A stretch of DNA of 64,000 nt from Alteromonas macleodii ATCC 27126. Lineage in GTDB: Bacteria > Pseudomonadota > Gammaproteobacteria > Enterobacterales > Alteromonadaceae. Position 1 is the first letter of the stretch. The number at the start of each line of letters is the position of its first letter. Location: the NCBI RefSeq assembly GCF_000172635.2, contig NC_018632.1, forward strand, positions 4,402,001-4,466,000, in the 5' to 3' direction. The translations under genes and the position numbers were made by a program. Below the pieces are notes generated by a model. That model was not told the DNA's origin, made no database searches, and was given only the letters and a program-made list of their open reading frames with translations. Shown piece after piece: positions 54,458 through 63,009 of the stretch.

Positions 54458-55303
54458 ATGCCCGACGACGCCCATGCCGACCTACTAGAACTTGCGAAAG
54501 AAATTGCCATCGAAGCCGGTGAAGCCGTATTAGAAGTATACGATAAAGGGGAGTTTGACGCTTATCAAAAAGACGATGAGTCTCCCGTTACCAGCGCAGA
54601 TTATTTGGCAAACGATATCATCAACAAGCGCTTACAAGCCGCGACGCCTGATATCCCAATCCTCTCAGAGGAAAACAAACACGCAAGTTTAGAAGAGCGA
54701 AAGCATTGGCCTCGATACTGGTTAATCGATCCCATCGACGGAACCCAAGAATTCATTGCTAGAAGCGGTGATTTCGCAGTAAACATTGCGCTAATAGAGA
54801 ATAATGAGCCGACAATAGGCGTTATTTTTTGGCCGCCAGGGCAGTCGCTATATTACGCCCAGAAAGGCAAAGGTGCGTTTAAGTCATCACCTGATGGTGA
54901 TCACCCAATAAGCGTACGCAAGCTAGACGACCCTAAAAATAGTGTGGTGATGATTGCAATAAGCCGTCGTCAGTCGAGAGAAAAAGTGCTCAGCAGAATG
55001 TGCGCCAAGCGCGTATATCAAACGCTTCCATTGGGAAGCTGTTCCCTGAAAGCCTGCTTTATTGCCGAAGGAAAAGCTGATGTGTTTATGCGCATCGGTA
55101 TTACCGGCGAATGGGACACTGGCGCATCGCAATGCATTGTTTCTGAAGCGGGTGGGAGTATTGCCGCCGCTAACTTCGAACCTCTTACCTACAATCAGCG
55201 TCATTCGCTAGAGAACCCAGATTTTGTGGTAATGGGCGATCAAAGGGTGCCATGGCAAGATGTAGTCCAGTATGATGACTTCGTAAACCCACATCAGCAC
55301 TAG
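54458..55303 (+). CDS. cysQ: 3'(2'),5'-bisphosphate nucleotidase CysQ
   Basis: 281 aa member of the inositol monophosphatase fold, which removes the 3'-phosphate of PAP made in sulfate assimilation. Motifs are SPVTSADYLAND, PILSEENK, the metal site WLIDPIDGTQEFI, and GEWDTGASQCIVSEAGG. It is translationally linked to nudE (three bases). Distinguishing CysQ from SuhB relies on these motifs and on synteny. Confidence 0.95.
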   Translation: MPDDAHADLLELAKEIAIEAGEAVLEVYDKGEFDAYQKDDESPVTSADYLANDIINKRLQAATPDIPILSEENKHASLEERKHWPRYWLIDPIDGTQEFIARSGDFAVNIALIENNEPTIGVIFWPPGQSLYYAQKGKGAFKSSPDGDHPISVRKLDDPKNSVVMIAISRRQSREKVLSRMCAKRVYQTLPLGSCSLKACFIAEGKADVFMRIGITGEWDTGASQCIVSEAGGSIAAANFEPLTYNQRHSLENPDFVVMGDQRVPWQDVVQYDDFVNPHQH

Positions 55304-55430
55304 CGCGTAATAATTTACTTAGCGCAGCGTGTTAACCTACGTATAATAGCGTAGTAATGTTGCTGGGCCACATTACTCTGGTAGTGGTTAAATCAAGCCA
55401 GATGGAACCAAAAAGTAAAAGGAGTAACCT

Positions 55431-56014
55431 ATGATGACTACACGTATTCGCACGTTGTCTGCAGCATTGCTCGCATGTGGGCTAGCATTTCCCGCCGCAG
55501 CCGATTGGTCAATAGACGGCGAAACAAGTGCACTACACTTCTTATCGACGAAGAATGCACAAGTCACCGAAGTACATAAGTTTGATAGCTTTGATGGTAC
55601 GCTGTCTGACGGTGGCAAACTTAACGTGGCAGTTGACTTATCGTCAGTGAATACAGCCATTGATATTCGCAACAAGCGAATGCAAGAGATGCTGTTCAAC
55701 GTGACCAAGTTTGCACAAGCGACATTTGAGGCCAACTTGCCTGAGTCGATGATGAACCTGAAATCGGGCCAAGTTGTTAACGGGAAGGTAGACGGTATTT
55801 TGATGTTGCACGGAAAAGCCGTTCCTACGTCATTTGCTGTTAAAGCAAGTAAAGTAAACGACGATACGCTTACCGTATCACCACGTCACCAACGTTAATT
55901 AAAGCAGAGTCTTTTGGACTTGCTGAAGGCGTAGCTGCACTTCAAAAAATTGCAGGGCTTAAGAGCATAACAACAACAGTACCCGTAACGTTTTCAGTTA
56001 CGTTTACTCAATAA
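55431..56014 (+). pseudogene. yceI-family exported protein gene, frameshifted
   Basis: The frame from 55431 gives a signal peptide (ALLACGLAFPAAADW) and a YceI lipocalin-like body (HFLSTKNAQVTEVHKFDSF, NVAVDLSSVNTAIDIRNKRM, QVVNGKVDGILMLHGK), then stops at 55898 with the unrelated end SPRHQR. Reading the next frame from 55880 continues the family C-terminus in full: TTSPTLIKAESFGLAEGVAA, then IAGLKSITTTVPVTF, ending at TAA 56012-56014. One base is therefore missing near 55878-55880, which breaks a protein of about 194 aa. YceI proteins bind isoprenoid lipids in the periplasm. A strong ribosome site (AAAGGAG) is intact. It may be a real mutation or a sequencing error. Confidence 0.85.
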
Positions 56015-56074
56015 AACATTGTTATTGCCGCCGTCTATCGATAAAAAGCTAGGTGGCACGTGACTAAACGCAAT

Positions 56075-56107
56075 AAAAAACCGCACACATGTGCGGTTTT
56101 TTTGTTT
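56075..56107. terminator. Bidirectional terminator between yceI-type gene and opgH
   Basis: Perfect palindromic stem CCGCAC/GTGCGG (56081-56096) with ACAT loop, preceded by six A and followed by seven or more T, able to stop transcription in both directions. Confidence 0.9.
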
Positions 56108-56127
56108 TGATATCTACTGTGAGTCTA

Positions 56128-58119
56128 TTATGCGCTGTTAGGAAGCCTGTGACGCATAGGCAAAGGCTTTTGACTTAGTACTTGCTCTGGCATGCTCTGC
56201 CACACGTTATCAGGAAGCGCAGGTACTTCTGCCTTGTGCTGTGATATAGCGAAATACCCCATTGCAACGCGTAAACGCTTAAGTGCTTTACACTCATTCA
56301 CTTCCTGGTCAATGACAAACACGCCCCACTTACGCATGGCTATGCCCAGCTTATCGCTGCTTGTTAAGCGGATAACCGGCGCCGCTAACACCATGCCTAC
56401 TAATACGGGTAACAACCACATAAATAGCGACGGGGTGAAGTAGAAGGTAGTTACGCCCCACGCTACCGCTAAACAGCTCATAATTTGCGTGTGTTTAATT
56501 GCAACTTTCCATGGCACTTTGCGCCCTTCACGCTCTTGCGCTTCCCATTTAACAGAGTGGCCAACAAAAACGCTAATTACAAAATAACTGTGATAGAACA
56601 TCATTAGCGGCGCAATAAGCACGGCCATAGTTAATTCAATTGCTGCCCCTTTAAGCAAAGACCACGCGCCACCAAATTCGCCACGACGTTTTATTAAAGC
56701 TAAAGTAATACCGAGAAGTTTAGGCAAGAATAATAAGGCCGCCGTACCCCACATGGTTACCATCATCATGTCTTGGCGCGCTACCTGCCAACTAGGGAAC
56801 AGCTGGTATTCAGACACGAAGAACTCCGGCACCGATGTGGCGCGAATTAACGCATCTGCTGTGCCTAGCGCCAACATGCAAAATAGTATGAGTGAAGAGA
56901 TGTACGCAAACGCACCAAATAAGAAGTGCAGGCGGTTTGCCATTTTAAGACCTTTAACGTTCAATAACCCTAAATGCTGTATGTTGCCCTGCACCCAACG
57001 ACGGTCGCGAATTGCGTAGTCAACAATGTTACTTGGCACTTCTTCATAGCTGCCCGTGGTGTCGGTAAGCAAGTAGGCCTGCCAGCCAGCACGGCGCAGT
57101 AGGGCAGCCTCAACAAAGTCATGACTTAAAATTTCACCGCCAAAAGGCGCGCGCCCTTCAAGGGTAGGTAGCCCGCAGTGCTGCATAAATGGTGCAATAC
57201 GAATAATGGCATTGTGCCCCCAATAGTTTGCACTGTCTGTTTGCCAAAACGATAGACCTGTCGCCAACATTGGGCTGTAAAGATGAGCAGCAAACTGCAC
57301 AAAACGACCAAAGAAGGTGTTTTGACGTACCGGCATTGGAATGGTCTGCACTAACGCCGTATCAGGGTTTTGCTCAATACGACGCGCCAAGTCTTGCATG
57401 CGCTCTCCAGTCATTACGCTGTCGGCATCTAATACAATCATTGACTCGTAGTTTGCACCCCAGCGTTCACAAAACTCTTTAAGGTTACCCACTTTTCTGT
57501 GCAGGTTTTGTTCGCGACGACGATAAAACACTTGACTAGAGAAGGCACCTAAACGCTTTTTCAAACGGGTAAAGGCACGTAGCTCTGCATCCGCTTTTTC
57601 CATATCGCGGGTGTCGCTGAGCATGAAAAAGTCGAATTTAGAACTGTTGTCACTTTCCATTAATTCGCGAATACAAGCTTCAAACCCCACCATAATACGG
57701 CGGGTATCTTCGTTATAAACCGGCATGACCACGGCGTGCTTTTGCGTTAATGGAGTAGTAGCATCAGGAGGCGTTTGATTTCTGCACAAGCTCAACGGGT
57801 CGACGTTAAAAAGCTGTAAAAAGAAACCGATAATGCCTGTCCAAAACGCCATACACAACCATGCGAACAGGGTTAGCCCCAACCCCAGCTGTGCAATCTC
57901 TAGGTTGGTAAGGCCGTTAGGTAAAAAGATTTCGTACAAACTCCAACCGGCCAGTGCCGTGCTTGGAATAACTAGCATTGCCATGATAAACAAACGCATA
58001 TGCTCTCCTTTTAAGATGAAATGTGAAGCACGTGCAGTGCCATCACTTTTAACCTGAGGCACGGCTTTAGCCTCGTCCGATACCGCTGCGCAAGCGCGAT
58101 TATTTTGGTTGGTAGACAT
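56128..58119 (-). CDS. opgH: Osmoregulated periplasmic glucan glucosyltransferase OpgH
   Basis: 663 aa. Starts at the ATG at 58119 (MSTNQNNRACAAV), which follows GAGGTTTGGA; a GTG at 58134 is less likely. GT2-type cytoplasmic domain with HAVVMPVYNEDTRRIMVGFE, VLDADSVMTGERM, GEILSHDFVEAALLRRAGW and RDRRWVQGNIQHL (the RxxRW motif), set between several membrane helices. It polymerises the beta-1,2-linked glucan backbone from UDP-glucose. Its start overlaps the opgG stop by 20 bases, a translationally coupled opgGH operon. Confidence 0.96.
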   Translation of the reverse strand: MSTNQNNRACAAVSDEAKAVPQVKSDGTARASHFILKGEHMRLFIMAMLVIPSTALAGWSLYEIFLPNGLTNLEIAQLGLGLTLFAWLCMAFWTGIIGFFLQLFNVDPLSLCRNQTPPDATTPLTQKHAVVMPVYNEDTRRIMVGFEACIRELMESDNSSKFDFFMLSDTRDMEKADAELRAFTRLKKRLGAFSSQVFYRRREQNLHRKVGNLKEFCERWGANYESMIVLDADSVMTGERMQDLARRIEQNPDTALVQTIPMPVRQNTFFGRFVQFAAHLYSPMLATGLSFWQTDSANYWGHNAIIRIAPFMQHCGLPTLEGRAPFGGEILSHDFVEAALLRRAGWQAYLLTDTTGSYEEVPSNIVDYAIRDRRWVQGNIQHLGLLNVKGLKMANRLHFLFGAFAYISSLILFCMLALGTADALIRATSVPEFFVSEYQLFPSWQVARQDMMMVTMWGTAALLFLPKLLGITLALIKRRGEFGGAWSLLKGAAIELTMAVLIAPLMMFYHSYFVISVFVGHSVKWEAQEREGRKVPWKVAIKHTQIMSCLAVAWGVTTFYFTPSLFMWLLPVLVGMVLAAPVIRLTSSDKLGIAMRKWGVFVIDQEVNECKALKRLRVAMGYFAISQHKAEVPALPDNVWQSMPEQVLSQKPLPMRHRLPNSA

Positions 58120-59725
58120 AATTCCAAACCTCACTCACACGTTTACCGTCTTTCTCTATGTAAGCGCGCATATCTACCGTCTGCTTTTCTTTCGGCTTAA
58201 CAAAGAAGGTGGCCCGCCACTCTTGTCCATCAGCAACGGGGTAAAGTCGCTGCTGAGAAATCGTGCCGTTAGTACCCTGTACCACCAACTTCATCGACTC
58301 GTTATCAAAAGCAATGGCAGAAGGCGCGCTGAAGTCCACGCTGAACTGTCGTGTCGTATTTAGACTGTCGTTTTTAAACTCGTCACCCGGCAACACAGCC
58401 TTGCCTTGGCGGGTACGTACTACTGAGGCCAGTTCACTGACAAACGGATTTTGTTCTACGGTTTTAAGCTCGTAAGCGAAATACAGTGATTCGCCCGAAT
58501 TGAATGGCTTTTCAGGCGTCCAAAAAGCCACGATATTGTCGTGTATTTCGGATTTAGTTGGAATTTCGACGACTTCTAATCGGCCTTTTTCAAAACCAGC
58601 TTCTGGCGTCACCCATAGCCCTGGGCGTATATGGTAATTGGCCTCTGCGTCGAGGTAATTATCCCATTCGCCGTCGCGTTGAAGCATGCCGAATCCTTTA
58701 GGGTTTGCGTCGCTAAGTGACGTGACTTGAAGGCGTGCAGGATTAGTCAGTGGACGCCAAATTTCTTCACCAGCGTGAGTTACCATGAGCACACCGTCAC
58801 TATCATGCACCTCTGGACGATAGTCGTCATGACGCTTTTCTGTGTTCTCGCCATACAAGAACATACTGGTAAATGGTGCAATGCCTAGCTTGCTCACGTC
58901 ATCTCTGGCAAATAACCAACTCTCTACTTTAACGCTGGTATCAATATCAGGCTGTATAACAAATTTGTACGCGCCCGCTACAGAAGGGCTTTCAAGACGC
59001 GCATAAACAGTAATAGGTTTACCCTCACTCGGTTCTATGACCCAGAACTCAGTGAAGTGGGGGAACTCTTCGCCTTTGGCTAGCGCCGTATCAATCGCAA
59101 GACCTCGTGCAGAGATACCGTACACTTGATTTTTACCTACAAGACGGAAGTACGATGCCCCCAAAAATACAGCAAATTCGTCTTTGTACTCTTCGTTCTT
59201 GATAGGGTAGTGAACGCGAAATCCAGCAAAGCCTGACTTTTCGTCCGTTAGCCCAGCTAACCCCGACGCAGACCCGTCGTAGTTGAACATGTCACTGTTG
59301 AACGCTAGGCGTTCAGGCTTATTGCTTTCACCAATAGTGTGGATAGTGACGGGGTATTCATATAAAAAACCCGGGTGAAAAAACTGCAGTTCGTAGTCAT
59401 TCTCGTCATGCCAAAGACTCTGCTCGGGCTTGAAGCGAATTGAACGATACGTAGTGTAGTCAATTTCTTTAAGCTTGCTGTTTAACCCGTGATCGTCCTG
59501 CTCGTAGCTCTCTGTCGCTGACTGGCGTGCAGCATCAATAATTGACTGAAGAACCGGCGATGCTTTTTGAGGCTGATTATCGTTGTTAACCTCAACTGCA
59601 CCGGCTTGATGAAACGCAAATAATGCGATGACACTGCTCATCGCTAAAAGAAGGTGTGACAGCTTATTGCGCTGACGCACATTCGTTTGTAAATCTTTAC
59701 CGAAAATCGAAACTGGCTTAGCCAT
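58100..59725 (-). CDS. opgG: Osmoregulated periplasmic glucan synthesis protein OpgG
   Basis: 541 aa from the ATG at 59725 (MAKPVSIFGKDLQ), preceded by AAGGAGAGG; a frame going back to 59929 is unsupported. Signal peptide near LLLAMSSVIALFAFHQAG; the mature enzyme has YTTYRSIRFKPEQSLW, YGISARGLAIDTAL, FWVIEPSEGKPITVYARLES and PEAGFEKGRLEVVEIP, all conserved in OpgG. It is a periplasmic glucan-branching or release factor. It is the first gene of opgGH. Confidence 0.96.
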   Translation of the reverse strand: MAKPVSIFGKDLQTNVRQRNKLSHLLLAMSSVIALFAFHQAGAVEVNNDNQPQKASPVLQSIIDAARQSATESYEQDDHGLNSKLKEIDYTTYRSIRFKPEQSLWHDENDYELQFFHPGFLYEYPVTIHTIGESNKPERLAFNSDMFNYDGSASGLAGLTDEKSGFAGFRVHYPIKNEEYKDEFAVFLGASYFRLVGKNQVYGISARGLAIDTALAKGEEFPHFTEFWVIEPSEGKPITVYARLESPSVAGAYKFVIQPDIDTSVKVESWLFARDDVSKLGIAPFTSMFLYGENTEKRHDDYRPEVHDSDGVLMVTHAGEEIWRPLTNPARLQVTSLSDANPKGFGMLQRDGEWDNYLDAEANYHIRPGLWVTPEAGFEKGRLEVVEIPTKSEIHDNIVAFWTPEKPFNSGESLYFAYELKTVEQNPFVSELASVVRTRQGKAVLPGDEFKNDSLNTTRQFSVDFSAPSAIAFDNESMKLVVQGTNGTISQQRLYPVADGQEWRATFFVKPKEKQTVDMRAYIEKDGKRVSEVWNYVYQPK

Positions 59726-60186
59726 TTGTCCTCTCCTTATGAAAACAATGGTTATCCAGATGACCATCAACAACTCGTTACACGCCTTACTTACTGAAAA
59801 GCGTCTTTTACAAAAACGGTATTGATTGAAGCCACGCGAGAAAGGCGCTCTCTTCCTTTCTTTATCCACTAATATCGTGAAAAACCGAATTCCTTGCCCA
59901 AGAGCTAAAGTGAATGTTGGATAACACACAGAGACTTGAGCAAAAGCTGTTCCAACACGAAATAGTCGCCGTTATTTTTTATATTTTTCATAATTTACAA
60001 TGCCTTACAAACACACACATTGTGGATTATTGGAGAACACTGGCTTGTAAAAATGTCCGATGAGTTAGACAAAAGGATAACTGTTGTTTTTTAGAGACAG
60101 TTTTGTGTGCCAACGTTTTACTAGGAATACATCAAACTTTGATTTTGAACATTTCAAATGTGTAGCCTCTAAAAAGCCAGACGCAT

Positions 60187-60217
60187 TTTATCTATAAATA
60201 TTAGTAACATAGATAAA
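60187..60217. repeat. Inverted repeat TTTATCTAT / ATAGATAAA
   Basis: Two 9-base arms separated by 13 bases, centred about 485 bases from opgG and 350 from the beta-barrel gene. It shares TTTATC/GATAAA half-sites with the inverted repeat at 60269-60289. Confidence 0.7.
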
Positions 60218-60268
60218 TTAAGACATATCAAAATAGTGATTTAGTACGAAGTTGGCAAACGCTTTGCT

Positions 60269-60289
60269 ATTTATCATGTTGATAAATAA
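60269..60289. repeat. Perfect 21-bp inverted repeat, 9-bp arms
   Basis: TATTTATCA-TGT-TGATAAATA. A short three-base spacer and no neighbouring T-run make a protein operator more likely than a terminator. It has the same half-site as the pair 60187-60217. Confidence 0.75.
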
Positions 60290-60419
60290 ATCGGACACTA
60301 TTTCTTAACGGAAATAATAAAGATGGCATGAAGGCAAGTACGGCTTTGTGTTCATCAACCAAGTAGCCTTTTGCAGTGTGTCGTAAAGCACTGACTTGCA
60401 ACACGTTTTGCAAACTGTC

Positions 60420-60459
60420 TAGAGCCATTGTGTAAAGACTAGAACCATTATGAAAAGGT
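60420..60459. repeat. Two 20-bp direct repeats upstream of OM protein gene
   Basis: TAGAGCCATTGTGTAAAGAC and TAGAACCATTATGAAAAGGT (60420-60459) match at most positions and are followed by a third start TAGAGC. They lie about 90-130 bases upstream of the beta-barrel start. Confidence 0.6.
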
Positions 60460-60495
60460 TAGAGCTTTATAGAGTACCTAGAACGTGTTTAAACA

Positions 60496-60511
60496 ACGAA
60501 AACGTTTGCGG
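60496..60511. promoter_or_regulatory. LacI/PurR-family operator-like box
   Basis: ACGAAAACGTTTGCGG matches the PurR-type consensus ACGCAAACGTTTGCGT at 14 of 16 positions, with the AACGTT centre intact. It lies 41 bases before the ATG of the beta-barrel gene, so it could be the operator of a LacI-family regulator. Confidence 0.45.
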
Positions 60512-60551
60512 TGAACAAGGTGGGTTACTGAACATACTAAGGAGTTATCAC

Positions 60552-61106
60552 ATGCGTAAATCATTCACACTTATTGCAGCAGCACTAACTGCGGCAACAC
60601 TTCCTCTTACAGCTATGGCCGACAAGCCTGACTGGCGTTACGTAGAAGGTGGTTACACCAAAATGGACTTTGACGACAATGAGTCTTTTGAACCAGACGG
60701 TTTAACCGTTAACGGTAAATACCTATTGAACAGCAACTGGTACCTAAACGGCGAGTATAGCTTCTTTGAAGAGGGCAACTTTGACTTTGATATGCTGACA
60801 CTAGGTGCGGGTTACCGTTTACCTGTTAACGCGAAAACAGACGCGTATTTTGGTGCCAACTTAGAGCGTATCGACGGTGATGTAAACGATGAAACAGGTT
60901 ACAGCATTAATGCTGGCCTTCGCTCGATGATCACAGAGCAGGTAGAGCTGGCGGGTGAAGTTGGCTACTACGATGTAGACGATGGTGAAGCGACATTTAG
61001 AGTAGGCGCTAACTATTACATCACGCCACAATGGGCTGTGGGTGCAAACTACAGAATCATTGATGATTTAGACATTATGCAGGTAACTGCACGTTACGCG
61101 TTTTAA
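60552..61106 (+). CDS. Small outer-membrane beta-barrel protein
   Basis: 184 aa from the ATG at 60552, preceded by AAGGAG; a longer frame from 60450 begins inside the repeats and is not used. Signal peptide (LIAAALTAATLPLTAMA, then DKPDW). The mature part is a series of eight or so short amphipathic strands with Tyr/Phe at the ends (YVEGGYTKMDF, WYLNGEYSFF, LGAGYRLPV, AYFGANLERI, EVGYYDV, ANYYITPQWAVGANYRI), ending VTARYAF with the terminal Phe used by the BAM machine. It is an OmpX/OmpW-size barrel of unknown ligand. A terminator follows. Confidence 0.82.
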   Translation: MRKSFTLIAAALTAATLPLTAMADKPDWRYVEGGYTKMDFDDNESFEPDGLTVNGKYLLNSNWYLNGEYSFFEEGNFDFDMLTLGAGYRLPVNAKTDAYFGANLERIDGDVNDETGYSINAGLRSMITEQVELAGEVGYYDVDDGEATFRVGANYYITPQWAVGANYRIIDDLDIMQVTARYAF

Positions 61107-61128
61107 GCCTTCCTCTCCTCAGGTAGGT

Positions 61129-61155
61129 AGCCGGGTTGCTCGACCCGGCTTTTTT
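61129..61155 (+). terminator. Terminator after the beta-barrel gene
   Basis: Stem AGCCGGGT/ACCCGGCT (61129-61136, 61143-61150), loop TGCTCG, six T to 61155. Only five bases separate it from the end of the convergent yheU gene. Confidence 0.9.
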
Positions 61156-61159
61156 GTGT

Positions 61160-61396
61160 CTATTGTTCTTCAGCTTCGCTTGGCTCAATATCTTCTTTTC
61201 TTTTGATATCTACACTTTCATGAAGCTCTGAATAGACCAGCACCGCCTCACCCGATTTAAGTCTGTTTAACACTTGCTGCACTTTCACATCTAGCGCAAC
61301 TTCTTCAGCGCCGTAGTCCGTGCCCTCTCGCAGAACAAAAGACTCAGCCAAGCTATAAAGCGTATCGGCTTCTAGCGCGTCAATGGGGATTATCAT
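61160..61396 (-). CDS. yheU: YheU family protein (UPF0270)
   Basis: 78 aa. [31 protein letters not shown] and [16 protein letters not shown] are closely as in Escherichia YheU. Function unknown. It is next to yheT as in Escherichia, with a 48-base gap. Confidence 0.92.
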   Translation of the reverse strand: MIIPIDALEADTLYSLAESFVLREGTDYGAEEVALDVKVQQVLNRLKSGEAVLVYSELHESVDIKRKEDIEPSEAEEQ

Positions 61397-61444
61397 TCAC
61401 ACTCCTGATAAAAAGCGTTTGGGTAAATTATTAGGACATCAACA

Positions 61445-62479
61445 TTAGCGGCTGACATAACGACACGTAGTATTTACAGGTAAGGCTTCACTTACAAAAC
61501 GCTTCACCCGTTCGTGCAGCCATACTTTAGGATTTAATATAGAACCTTGCATGAACCCAACGTGACCGCCTCGTTCACTTAGCTCCACGGTAACGTTGCG
61601 CGCAAGCTCTTCTTCCTTAGGCACAATTAAGTGATTCATAAAGGGGTCATCAATGCTATGCAATACCAGTGTAGGACAGTGGATCGCGCTTAAAAAGTGA
61701 TACGCACTACACTTTTCATAGTAGTCTTGAGCGTCTGCAAAGCCGTGAAGCGGCGCTGTGATCTTCTCGTCGAATTGGGTAAAGCTGGTGATCTCTTCCA
61801 CATCAGTTTTTGTTAGCTGTATAAGCTTGCGATAATCGATGTACTCCATTTTCTTACGCAGCGTATCCTTCATGCTAGTAAGTAAATACTTTTGATATAC
61901 GCGAGAAAAACCCTGGTTAATTGATTTAGCGCATTCAGAAAGTTTAAGAGGTGAAGAAATGGCAATCGCTGCCTTAAGCCACTTTTGCGCAGGGTTTTCG
62001 CCCAACAGTTTCAATAGCATGTTGCCGCCAAGGGAAAAGCCGATGGCCACTTTAGGAATTCGTGGAAATTTATCGTGAAGCCACTCTAAGAAAAAGCTGG
62101 GGTCTTCTGTTTCTCCACTGTGATACGCCCGCGCTTTTAAATTTGGCACGCCGCTACAGCCGCGATAGTGCATCATCACCACCTGCCAACCATTCACTGA
62201 CAATTGAGCCATCATATCGTTCGCGTAATGCGACTTAATGCTGCCTTCTAAACCATGAAACATCACCACGATACCCGATGTTTCCTGCGGTTTTGGCCCC
62301 CACGCCACATCGACGAAGTCGTCATCGGGTAATGTGAGACGCTCCATGTCGTAAGACAAAGGCAACCGCTTTTGAATAAAACGCGGCCATATGGTTTGCA
62401 CATGACGGTTCTTCGCCCACCCTGGCACCTTAAAGCTGCTTTTTATTATCTTTCCATGCGATAGCGCTGATTTACTCAT
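61445..62479 (-). CDS. yheT: YheT-type alpha/beta hydrolase
   Basis: 344 aa. Alpha/beta-hydrolase with NRHVQTIWPRFIQKRLPL and ERLTLPDDDFVDVAWGP, typical of the family, and the oxyanion HGLEGS. The nucleophile Ser is in GFSLGGN. The Asp is in HSIDDPFM and the His in ERGGHVGFM, a full triad. Homologues in other organisms act as esterases or on acylated lipids. Placed next to yheS through one small gene. Confidence 0.93.
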   Translation of the reverse strand: MSKSALSHGKIIKSSFKVPGWAKNRHVQTIWPRFIQKRLPLSYDMERLTLPDDDFVDVAWGPKPQETSGIVVMFHGLEGSIKSHYANDMMAQLSVNGWQVVMMHYRGCSGVPNLKARAYHSGETEDPSFFLEWLHDKFPRIPKVAIGFSLGGNMLLKLLGENPAQKWLKAAIAISSPLKLSECAKSINQGFSRVYQKYLLTSMKDTLRKKMEYIDYRKLIQLTKTDVEEITSFTQFDEKITAPLHGFADAQDYYEKCSAYHFLSAIHCPTLVLHSIDDPFMNHLIVPKEEELARNVTVELSERGGHVGFMQGSILNPKVWLHERVKRFVSEALPVNTTCRYVSR

Positions 62480-62499
62480 TTTGTTTTCTTATTGTGTTT

Positions 62500-63009
62500 T
62501 TACGATAGTTGGTTAACCACTAGGCTCACTAGTTGGCGCGCCTCGTTGTTGTCTCGCAGTCCGTATGCATTTATAAACGCTGCGATAGACGCGTTAAATA
62601 CGTTAGACGATACAGATTGCCCTTGCCCCAGATGCGTGACTGGCTGCTCATTGAACGACGCAACAATATCGTGCTGCTGCTGTCTTTCAAGCTCTAGCTC
62701 TTGTGCTTTGAGTGCGTCATATTCTGCTTGGTCTCCGCCTTTTTCGGGGCTCGCAGCCTTTCGCCTTGCACGGTGATACTGTAACTTTTCTTCGGTCGCA
62801 CTTGATGCCGCAATCACTGCCTTAAGCTGTGGCAAATTAATGATGACATTATTCTCTAAACACCAGCAAATCAGCAAGAGAACGTTTACATTAACCTTGT
62901 GGTTGTCTTGCAGTAAAAGCGCAAGGGGAGCCATATCACCTTTGGTATAGCGAGAAACGCTATACTCCCAAAACGCGCGGTTTTCGATATTAGGCGTTGG
63001 CATTGTCAT
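62500..63009 (-). CDS. TIGR02444 family protein
   Basis: 169 aa. FWEYSVSRYTKGDMAPLALLLQD then VNVNVLLLICWCLEN, with a basic linker and C-terminal HDIVASFNEQP, follows the TIGR02444 pattern, found next to yheS in Alteromonadales, Vibrio and Pseudomonas. Mostly helical, no known role. Its ATG lies inside the end of yheS (20-base overlap), so the two are translationally coupled. Confidence 0.85.
   Translation of the reverse strand: MTMPTPNIENRAFWEYSVSRYTKGDMAPLALLLQDNHKVNVNVLLLICWCLENNVIINLPQLKAVIAASSATEEKLQYHRARRKAASPEKGGDQAEYDALKAQELELERQQQHDIVASFNEQPVTHLGQGQSVSSNVFNASIAAFINAYGLRDNNEARQLVSLVVNQLS

Larger units (their letters stand above)
59726..60551. promoter_or_regulatory. Long divergent regulatory region between opgG and an OM protein gene
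   Basis: 826 bases without a gene, AT-rich. It holds TTTATCTAT/ATAGATAAA (60187-60195, 60209-60217), a 21-bp inverted repeat TATTTATCA-TGT-TGATAAATA (60269-60289), two 20-bp direct repeats (60420-60459) and a PurR/LacI-like box (60496-60511). The size and density of these elements imply complex control of the opgGH operon, the beta-barrel gene or both. Confidence 0.55.

Noticed and set aside
59726..59929. 68-codon extension of opgG
   Set aside because: No ribosome site; the ATG at 59725 has a strong one and gives a proper signal peptide.
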